Part shown: positions 34,401 through 46,400 of the stretch, in pieces | Layout of the letters: each line of letters begins with the position of its first letter | Position numbering within the stretch: position 1 is the stretch's first letter | Assembly (NCBI GenBank): GCA_026182355.1 | Contig: JAPFBL010000118.1 | Location: forward strand, 683,001 to 747,000 | Length of the DNA: 64,000 nucleotides | Source of the DNA: Hermatobates lingyangjiaoensis | Lineage: Eukaryota > Arthropoda > Insecta > Hemiptera > Hermatobatidae | Direction: 5' to 3' | Translations under genes and position numbers: made by a program | The notes under the pieces: generated by a model | The model's database searches: none | Seen by the model: the letters and a program-made list of their open reading frames with translations, nothing else | Told to the model about the DNA's origin: nothing

Positions 34401-37400
34401 TTCAGAAAAATTAAAAAAAAAACTTTAAAAGCAAAAGATTAAATTATGACAGATAAATTATTCAGTCTTACATCTAATACAGTTTACCTAAACTTAACAT
34501 AACATTCATTTACTATTAGGCGGTACGAAGGTTTGCCGCGTCTGCTAGTATTCAATAAAGCTTAATAACAATATCAATTCTTTAAAAACCTTTATTAAAA
34601 GCTGCATACTTCAATCACTTTCTCACTATTTTGCGGCTATAAGCTCGAAACACAAATAACAAAAGCCCTTAAACTAAGCCTAAGATGGTATTGAGTGTGA
34701 CACATGTTAATGTGTTTTGTGTTATAACTTAACATTAAACATATTTTGATGTATACAGAGATAGAACATATAAATATATAATTATAAATCCTTTTATTTT
34801 GTCTCTAATCTACATGTTTTCTGATTGAATTCAATAAAAACTGAAAACTCATTGTTAGAACACTACTAGTGCAGAATAGGTGTAAATACATCAATTTCAG
34901 GTCTAAACCAGATACTATTTCATATCGTTAAATAAATAAATGTTATCACTTTGTTTACATCTAAAGGTTCTTCCGACATTCTTTTAATAGATGTTCTGCT
35001 ATATTATCAGTTATTTTTAGAATAACAGTCCTTGTCTTTAATCTATAATTGTTGGCACATTTTGATTGTAAAAAAAATTGTTTAGCCATTACTTTTACTA
35101 AAACATAAGATTTCTAGAAATGTTAAGTGCGAAATTCTATAACTCTTCTCTATAATTTATCTATAAATCCTTGTTTTAACCAATCCTGGTAATAAAAGGA
35201 GCTTTTTTTCGTGACGGTCTGGGGACAAGAAGTGCCATTCGTTTGTAAATCGGGAGTGGAAATCTTTAAACCAGTATCTGATTTTTTATTTATGACAGTA
35301 TATTTTCTGTTATAAAATTTTAACATTTATTTTTAATAGCCTCAAAATAACTTTAATAATTCAAATAATTATTGAAGGCAGTTATGCCTACTAAATTATT
35401 ATTAATTTTAATTTATTTTAAATTTACGTATTAAATCTAAAATAAACTTATCTCTAGATATTTCAATGTATTTATCACTTGTTTCTGGTAAATATATGCG
35501 TATTTGTTATGTACAGGGTGTTCCTAAATGGTTGACCCCATTTTGTGGGCCAATAATATTGACGATTTTCGTTGGAATTACCCCAAATTTTCACAGCTTG
35601 TATAGAAACGTTTCAAGTTTTTGTGTGTAAAGAATTTTGTGTTGAAATGAAAGATAAACTCGAAGAAGATGATTTCAATGATCGCTTGGTTTTGAGTGAT
35701 GAAGCCACGTTTCACACGAGTGGCAAAGTTAATAAACATAATGTTCACATTTCGGACGAAGAAAATCCTCATTGTACAATTGAACATGAGAGGGTCTCAC
35801 CAAACGTGAATGTGTTTTGTGCAATATCCAAGAAAAAAGTTTATGGGCCATTTTTCTTCGAAGGAAATGTGAATGGAGATGTTTATCTTCAAATGCTTCA
35901 AAATTGGCTAATTGATCAACTCATAGAAAATGAATGGGGCTCCACCTCACTGGAAGCTCACTGTACGAGCTTACCTCAATGAGGTTCTGCCAGAGAGATG
36001 GATTGGTCGAGGTAGTGAAGAAGAATACCGACTCTACGTGTGCAGAGTCACAGGCGGCTCATATTGAACATTTATGAAAATCTGTCATAGAACCAACAAA
36101 TATTTGTCCTTTTCTTTGTAAATTTAACCAACAAAACTTACGACCTTCAACATAAAATGTATTTAGTTTCATTATGATCCAGCAAATAGTTTCCGAGATA
36201 TGGGTATTTAGAATGGAGTCAACAATTTGAAACACCATGTATTTCTCGAGGGATGTCATTTATAGAGATAAAATAAAAATAAAATATGGTAGAAAACTGG
36301 CTGAAGTTGTAATATTGTATTACTGACCATGGAAATATTGTTGTGCGTGAGATTGAGATGTTCTAGGTTGGCCAGATGGGAGAGAGCTCCGTCCAGAGTG
36401 GTCATTCGGTTTGCATCTAATCTAAGCTTGTTGAGAGCTGCGCACTTCTTTAGCTCGGGTGGAGGATGTGAAAGGTAATTATGCTCCAAACTAATAAGCA
36501 TTAACTTTGAGTTATTGGGAGCAACATCAGGCAGTTGGTTGTCCAGGCTTTTGAGGAGGTTTTCATTCAGGAACAGCCACTGTAGGTCATACATTCCTCT
36601 GTAAGTAAATGGTTTATAGCCTATGTAGAAATGAGCATTGCTTTGAAGAAATATATCAGACACTACTAACATACCTAGCTTTAATGCATACATTTCTACT
36701 TTAATTTAAACAACAATTAAGCAATATCATCTCAAATTACATATAATCATCTCTAGTTTATAACTAATAATTGATTCCATGAAGTACACATTCTAACGAA
36801 GTGCAATCAACTATTATGTGGTATTTACTCATTGTAGGGTAAGAAGCAAATGAAATGGTCTCCACATATAAAAATTTAATCGTATAAACAACGCGTTTCG
36901 AACACGTAGTGTTCTTCTTAAGGCATTAACAACGGGTGAGTTTCTGTGGTACAACTGACACTAGCTTTAATGCATACATTTCTACTTTAATTTAAACAAC
37001 AATTAAGTAATATTATCCTAAATTACTTATACCATCTCTAGTTTAAAACTAATAATTGATTCCATTGAGTCCAACAACAGTTGTACCACAGACACTGACC
37101 CGTAGTTAATGCCTGAAGAAGAACACTATGTGTTCTAAACGCGTTGTTTATACGATTAAATTTTTATATGTGGAGACCATTTCATTAGCTTTTTACCCTA
37201 CAATAAGTACATATTCATTTTTTGAAATTAAAAGATTGAATCAATACTAGCATAAATACATAATAATTAGAATTTGAATTATTCATTCTGAGGTAAAATG
37301 GATGAACCAACAAAAGTCTCCACACAAATGAAGTTTTATTCAACGTTTCGAACACTTCGTGTTCATCATCAGGAAGACACTATAATACAAATTATATCTA

Positions 37401-40400
37401 ATTAGTTACAAAAATTAGAGTGAAATAATAAAATTCAATTAAGAGAATTCAAGACATAAAACTTCATTTGTGTGGAGACTTTTGTTGGTTTATCCATTTT
37501 ACCTCAGAATGAGTAAATACCACACAATTACGGATTGCACAACTAATGATTTAGAATTTGAATTGTTATCCGTACAATCATACAACTCCATCCATCTATG
37601 TTCCACTTAAAGGTTCAACTTTAACTTATACCGTGATTAAGACGTCCTATTTCCATTAAATAACATTGAAAAACTCATTATATTTAGTATTATATTCATT
37701 ATTAGGTTTAAAAAATAATGTTGTAGCCCAATGTTTTTGTACAATTCGGCAGAAATGTTTTTTTTAATATTACTTGACGCAGGCATATCCCTTCGTTTTA
37801 TGTTATTCTTTGCACTGCTTGAACGTGTAACTTATATAATCAGAACAGTCCAACATGAAAACTGTATCCGGGGGCAAAGTCTACATGTCAGTGGCCCCCT
37901 TCAAGGCTTCAAAGTCAAATTACCTTTTTATCGTGATTTATAATCTCAAAGAAAAAAAAACTTGTTTTTAAAATAAAACAGAAATACGGTACTTAAATAT
38001 ATAATTTATATATTGCTCTACTGTTAATACAAAAGAATATTTATTATTATATGTACATATTATGTGCTATATGTAATTTACATATTTCCTTCTAAATAAA
38101 TGAGTATCTTTGGGGAAGAAATAGTATATATATTTCTATTATACTATTTCATTATATATATACTATCATTACAAAAGATTTCACATAAACACGTGAAATA
38201 ACAATCAATGATCAAACCACAATAAGAAATGGGAAAAAAAGACTAAGATCTTTCAACCGTAACAAGCGGTTGAAAGACCTTAGTCTTGTTTTCCAGTTGA
38301 GGTTTTGACTCTGACGAAGACCACTTGTTACGGTTGAAAGATCTTAGTCTTGTTTTCCCATTTCTTATTGTGGTTTGATCATAGGTTAGGTTAGGTTAGG
38401 TTACAGTGGCCATCCCGAGAGAGAACACACATAGGCCGCAAGCCGGCCCCTTGTGATACCACAAAAGTTTTGATCATATACTATCATATAATAGTAGTAT
38501 AGTATATGAGTATATATTCCTTCTTGTTTTTTTAAGTTACAGTAAATGAGTCTTCAATTTTTCCTTTCAGAGATATCTGAAATAAAATTCAGTAGCCGTG
38601 GTTATTTATTTCTATTTTTATTAATAGCTGTATCAAAAGCAATGGTTAACAGCCCTGTGATGCCAGAGATACTAATTCTGGGCAACACAAGCATGTTAAG
38701 GTTAAGAGAGATTAACACACACTTCTCTGTCTGAGACAAGCAAGCTTACCTTTCTAACCGAACGAGATGGCCATCCTTCTTTTTTAAAATAAATTATCAA
38801 TTTTTTTATAATTTGGATGTCATTTAATACCTCCCAAGGTAAAACCTGCTAAAGCTTGTATAACCTTTACTTTAAATGTATAGTTTTGTAAGAATTTATT
38901 CCAATGAAAAGTCATACGCTTGAACCATCTGAAGATCTATAACCTGATGAATTCATTATAACCTTCTTCTAACCAGGCCTAGTTACCCTCTTTACTGTAG
39001 ACGTGGAGTGGCGTATCATATTTACTGTATAACTGCCCTCCAACAAATGGAAGAAGGCATCACATTGACAATTCCATCAAACCTTGCTGTTACTGTAGCG
39101 CCAAATAGTAAATATCTTCAAAATAAAAAAGTTCGTTGAAGCTGTAAACGATACAGCGATATTTATAAATTCGTTTAAGAGTTACTATCAGTTATAATTA
39201 AATTTAAGTTTAGATCAAAACGCACCGGTCCGGACATCTAGGGCATGGTTTTTATTTGTTGTTGTTATTGTTGTTTTTTTTTTCGTAATTTCGCTGTTGA
39301 TACTTATTTATTGTTTATCCATCAATTGATGTAACAAATGACGTAAAATAGCGCCCATGTCTAATTTCATCGTGATAAAGCACTTAAAAAATAAGAAAAA
39401 ACAGATAGTGCATCTCGTTACTTCTGATTTCTGATATATATACTCTAAACTAAATAATTGTAAAATAAAATAACGTTCTAATTATTGAAAGTTGCATAAC
39501 CTATAAATGCTACCTCATGGTGTTGTTCATTGTGGTTATTCGGTTCCTTGCCAACTGCAGTCGTACCAGAGTTGAAGGCAGAGATTTCTCTTCAATTGTA
39601 TAAATATTGTTTTCAGATAATATAAGTGTGTTTAGTTGATCTAATCGCTGAAAAAAATAATTATAATCAGTTGCATTCAAATATTCATGGAAATGAATAG
39701 ATTATAGGCTAAATACAGTCTAAAAAAAAGGCAATAACATGGTAAATTTTATAATTTTTTCAAAAATTATCTCTTCGACTAAATTCTTATAGTGGAAAAA
39801 AGAATATTTCAGACTCGTTTGAGATATGTTATTTTAAAACTGTCACCATTACTAAGTTCACGTAGTTCAGATCGTACTGAATTAAGGAATGTAGAACCAA
39901 TGAATTTAATCTTGGCTACTAATACTCCAAATAATCAATTACATAAGTTCTAAGCCACCTAGTTCAAAATCAAATTTCTTGCAGCCTGATTCCACTGACA
40001 TCAGGCTTGGAATAATAGAGCACTCACTTTTTTTTTGCAAATAACACGGTTTACAAAAAAAAAAGTATCTTATTAACAACAATAAGTTATTTAACTGGCA
40101 AACAAATACTAAGTTCATTGGAATGTGGTTAAACATGAAAAAAATGTTTCAGTTTTGTATCTATTTGATGAAGGCCTTTATAAAGCTGCAATTTATGATT
40201 TTATTTCGTCATATTCAAACGTTTTGACTGAGATAGACCTTAAAGTATTGGTTTTCAAATATCTATTCGCTCAAAGAATTAAAAAAAACATAATATTGTT
40301 ACATAACACTTAGTTCCATCTAGATTCCGGTCTCTACTCTAAAGTTCACATTCTCAAATAACAAACATTCAAATCTGAGTTCACCAGTAAACAAGTTATT

Positions 40401-43400
40401 GTTTCTCGGGCTGGTTAAAACAACCTGTCCTTAAGATACTATTCATTAGTCCTTAAGATACTATTCTAAATTTTCTTAGAAAACTGTTTCAAGCATTACT
40501 CACTAACTACAATTTCCAACTAGGATAGTAGTTTTCTTAATTTTCACATTGTTAGATTATGTGCAGCCATATATAGGCAAATGAAGTAAACATTTATAAT
40601 AATAATCCCATTTTATAATTAAAAGTTATTTTTCCAATATTTCTGGTATATGTGAAAGAACAGAACTGTTCTAAAGCCTTTTCAACCATTCAGGTACACA
40701 AGTTAAGGTTAACTGGAAGCAATATGGATATGGATAACGAATGGACCTTTGTCTTCGTGTTTGAGACAGGTGACTTACCGCCTAAACTCAACAGTGTTGA
40801 TGTAGTCTCATACCTTCTTAGTAGTATAATATTTTTAAGTCAACATTAAATGTAATAATAATAACTTTTAAAAATAGACGATAAAACTCAAAGTGCTACT
40901 TAATAATACAATATTCACTCTCACTATAGTTAATTTAAAACAATTTACAGAAGGCAATGAATCTTACTAGAGAGTTTAACCATTAATACTATAAAAAAAA
41001 ACGGTTATCTTGACTGAATAATTAGATATCTCATTTTGTATAGATTAGCAATTCATGAATTAGTGTTCTGATTCTTAAATGACATAACAAGCAGAGATAA
41101 ATGCGTCATTTTATTTTCAGCTCTCATCCAACATTTATTGAAATTACAACTATCATTACAAAATCCCACCTTTTAACTTTATTTATAAACAATTAAAAAT
41201 TGCAATGTTATGTTATTGCAATTTTGTCTTCATTACCAACAAGTGATCTTGTCATATTTTAGTAGCAAAGTTCATAGATCGAATAAACCAGTTTTTAATA
41301 GCTTAGAATATTTCCTTTATCAAATGTTTATACACAGAAGGAGAATTATTTAAAGAAACATACAAGAAGTGATTACAATTTTAAAACAAATAATATAAAA
41401 ATACAATCGAAATAATAATTATAAATTGATTACACAGGTTCTTATATCTCGCCGAATAACTTAATTATTTTTTTCACTACATATTGTTCATGCGGACATA
41501 ACTGTATTTATTCTGAGATAAAGTGGTTATACAAAAGTCTCCACACAAATATAAGTTTTTTATCAAACAACAACGCGTTTCGTACCTTGTGTTCATCATC
41601 AGGAAGATACTTATTTGTATAACCACTTTACCTCAGAATGAGTGAATACCACACAATAATGGATTGCACAACTATTGAGATAACTGTATTAGTAGTGGAA
41701 CAATTTATGGTAACAATAAGGGCGATTAACTTTTTATAGATAGCGTAAAACATAAATAATATGTATGTTACTTGCAGATCCATGGATAAGATTGATGAAA
41801 TTTGCCCTCCTTTAAAGTCAACCGTTTTGAGCATTGGCATTAAGTCAAGAATATGATGTGGTATCGCATGTAGTTCATTGTCTGCCAAACTTAGATATTC
41901 CATTTGGGATAAACCACTGAATACTGTTTCAGGAAACTCACTAAAATTATAATCCATAACAAGATATTATTTATATTTCATCTTTCCTATGTGGAAAGAA
42001 TTTTATTCAAATTGAAAAGCTGACTTTACTTTCAACTCACTATCTAGAACAATACAGAGAAATAAAATTGTAGATTAAAAACAAACACAGTTTGTAACAT
42101 TATATAGTTCAATGTTTTCCATTATACTATGCAGCACGTTCTTTTATTAATTGTAATAAATATAACGGGAATGAGCACTTTTACATAACTCATAAAATCA
42201 AACTCACAATTCTAACTATCAATGTTATTACTATAATGTTAATAGGATTAATTCAATTGATAAGTATTTTGTCAACAATGTAAGAAGGTAGCATTAGTAA
42301 AATATTGAAACATGTTTCAAATGGAACCACTTTCATAAATCATGCAACTTGAAGTATATCCAAACTTAGAAACATAACAAACTTCATGTTTTTACTGGTT
42401 GTTTTAATTTATGCTTTTAAATGTTTTTTGTCATTTAATATCATGTAGGCAAGTGTTCCTGTTTTCTAAAATTTTGTGATTTTTCATATCTTTAGTACGA
42501 CAATATCTCTTCGTAATTATTTATAGTGAAAAGAATGAGCAATTAGGTTAGTTCTTATTTCAATATGTATGCATATATAACATTATAAAATAGAAACTCC
42601 GAAAGCCTTTTGTTGAACTGTAAAATATCGAATTAAACAGGAAGTATCTGGGTTAAATTTTCTCTTAGCTTTCTTTGCATTCCCCAGAGTTGAGTTTTTC
42701 AAATTTTCGATTGTTTTTATCTTACGGGATTGGTGTTTATTTGAAATTCCCACCTTTATAGCCTTTCTTTCACGTTTAGTACTATTTTTGGGGCAGAAAG
42801 AGTGACTAAGTTGCCACTAAGTATTTTAGTAATGGGCAATTTTACATTTTAAATCAACCAAATTCCTAAATTAATACATCCAGTATTAAAATATCAATCA
42901 AAAATCCTACTCTTTTTTTTGTAGCTAAAGTTGATTAGTAAAGTAACCTTTAATTATTACTTGTAATCATTAAAATGGAAATGTTTGCTAAAGAATGTTT
43001 ATCCCACATAAGCATGTTTATATTTAGAGATATATGAACATTATTCAATGGTATGATTTAGCTGTAAGGCCTTCAGTATTACATATTGATGTTGCACTGA
43101 CGTACTTAAATCGATGCAAATTCGTGTCGTTACTAATAGACCTTTTAATCTAAATTTTAATTCAATAATTTCAACTGGAACTCCAAGATAAAAACTTAGC
43201 AAAATTGAATTCACACAGCTATTATTTATTAAAATACCAATAAAAGAATAAATAATTCTATTTCTTCCAATGAAACAGATATCTTGTTGATAATTCCACG
43301 CAAATATAAGTTTTCAATTGTTTTATTTTGAATACTCTATTTAAATGCCAGAATATCCAAAATTCACATCTACTTAAGTTTGGGATAGTAATATTTAATG

Positions 43401-46400
43401 AATACATGACATCACACTAACTCGGTACTATCAATTTATTCTTATACATTTATATCTTTTTATATAAAGGATAAAATATAATAGATATTCCATTTAAGAC
43501 TCTGGATTAGAAACATAGATAGTCAAACTAAAGCCGTTAGTACCACTCCATTACTTTTAGAATGGGTGGGAAACTATTAATTCCTAATTAAAGATAAGAA
43601 CTAGAGACCTAGGGGAATTTAATTTATCTCATTATCATTTATAAACTACCTAAGTATAATGATATAAAGAGTGACTTATAATTTATCATCTTCGTTACGA
43701 TTGAGAATGATTAATCACGTGATATAATTAAAAGTACTTATTCAAAGATGTCCTAATTTGATTACTTTAAAAAAAAAATTCTATTCATAATGATAAGAGG
43801 TTGAATAAGATTGTATCTTAAGATAACTTACAAAATTCGTTAACATAAAACAAATTTTCCCTCAATCTCTTATATTATTATTTTTTCCATAGATTAAATA
43901 TGTAAATATTCTTTGGTACAAGTGATGTCTGGATTTCATATATCATATCATTCACCATTGACAACCCTTTATCAGTTTTAAAAGAAATGAACTTTTCTTA
44001 GAATACTTGTCACAAAAAGAAATAAATATTAGAGAAGCATACAAACTCCAATACAGATTTTTAACTAAGCGTATTGAAGTTCGAACTATTTAACATGAAC
44101 GTCATCTTTCATTTACTAATGACGTAACGTTTATCAATTGCCTAGAGTACACAATCTTGTAACTCTAGGTTCAAACGTCAGTTGTGGTTTTGAGGATATC
44201 ATTATTCACTTTAACTAAAAAAATAGAAACAGTTTCTTTTTACAGATTCGTTAACGCAATTTTATATTGATATGGTACATAAATTACCAACCAATCAATG
44301 TAATATTGATGAATACAATATCCGATACCGTAACTTTATACATATAAAAGGAGAGAGAGTGATCTCTTGATTTAGTTTACCTCTCAAGTCATGGATATCT
44401 CCTTCCTGATGGCGGATATATAAAAAAAGTGTTTTTCCTGCTTTAGTTGCTCTTACGGACCATATCATTCTTCACTTTATATATATTTACATTTTATAAA
44501 TAAGATTTTGCTGGTAACGCAGATTTACAATAATGTAATAATGCACCCTTGAACGAATTGTACCGTTAAAATAAATTAACAGTATAGAAACGATTTGCCA
44601 GGGACCGTTTATTTCCAATTACATTGCCCCAAAATAAAAGATTGAAATATTTAAAAAATAACCATGAATAATGTTATTTTTCAACAGCGAATTGTAAAAA
44701 CAAGAAGGTAATTTACGAATTTTAAATTTCAATTCAGTATCATATACAAATAGCCATAATTTATATTTCAATTATATGAATTAAATAAAAAACTTGTAAT
44801 TGTTTACAATTTGAAATTAATAATCTTATAAGCATGTTATTATTTAGTCATGACTAGTTATTATTTAGAATGACTGTAGGACTTTTGTAAGACCAAACAG
44901 AAACGGAAATTTGTAGTAGTTTAGAGTCATTATAGAAAGTAACTTGACCTCAGGAAAACTTACTTGTCCTTGACATTCCATCCATCTTCCCGATAAAATG
45001 ACTCCTATTCTCATATGTTATATTCTAAATGTTAGTAAAAGTCAACGATTATAGCGAATTTTCAAGAAAATTCAATAGAAATAGTTTGTCAACTTGTATA
45101 GCACATAGAAAAGAGGTAAAATACTTGAAATTAAACTCTTTAAACTTCTTTAATTCAATATTCTTTTTATAAGCCTCTTTACATAAATAACTGAAAAAAA
45201 AGTAATATGTTTAATTTAATGAATGAGGCTCAATACAAATTGAATTGCATAATTCTTATTGTAAATTACAGATAAAGGAAATAAACAACAGACTGATAGT
45301 ATCATTTGGATTATAAAATCTAGTAAGGAAATCACATGGGAATTCTTACTGATATCAAAGACGTAAAAATTCAAATGACTCATGCTAATATTTGAGTGCT
45401 GATGTGGCATAGTTACAAAGAACTTTCAAGACTTTTTTTTTCATAAACCAGTTTTGAATATTTCAGATTGTTTCACTTTAGCTGTGTATTTATAAAATTA
45501 TAACTATCATTAAAAATACTGAAATATAGTACATTACAAGTTTTATAATATATCAAACCATATAAATTAAAAAAAAAAAATATATCGTCGTTAAACATGT
45601 GAATTGTAAAATCTAATATTTTGGTGTTGTCTAAAATCCATCTCTCCCAAAAATGTTCTATAACTGGTTCTTAATATTAAGAAGCATAAAAACAAATGTA
45701 TGCTGTCATCTTCAGTATTACAATCAGAAATTGAAGATGCCATTAAACAGAAGTAAGGAATATGAACGTTATTTTGTAAATTTCAGAGTTACAAAACTTT
45801 TTTTTTCAGAAAATATGAAAACTTTTACATTGATCTGCTATGAGTTGACATATACTACTATTTTCATCGACAAGACCAGTGCGGAGAAAAAAAACTTGTA
45901 TGCCATTATAAAACCCGCATATACCACTCAGTTTGTCGAATAGTAAACATTATATATTTGTACTAGGTTAAATGTGTATTTACATTTTAGTCCCAACAAG
46001 AATGATTATAAATTTAAATTATTAAATGAAGAGAAATATTATAATAAAAAAGCATACCTCAAATGATCAAGATTTAAACTCAGTTTATGGATGGATAAGT
46101 TGAGTTGAGCAAAAGATAACTCCGGCAAGTCGTCTAGCTTAGAATGACTGATGGAGAGAGATATTTCAATATTTCTTTCGAACTGGTTCTTGAGAGCATC
46201 GACCACTTTGGAGAAGCTTTCCACATCCTTACATTCAACCATGATTGCTCTGGTACTTTTTAGCGAAACAGGTTCGCGATAGCGGCAAGTACAAGGAGAA
46301 ATCTCTTTTCGGTTATGACAATGAACACTGGACACTATGGACTGTCCACAAACAGTGTCCAGTAAAAGAAAAAACAATATCTCTAGAGTCCACATATTAC

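Noticed and set aside
38384..38403. TTAGG repeats as an internal telomere or telomere-fusion site
   Set aside because: Only four units, sitting at the tail of a short retroinsert with a target duplication.
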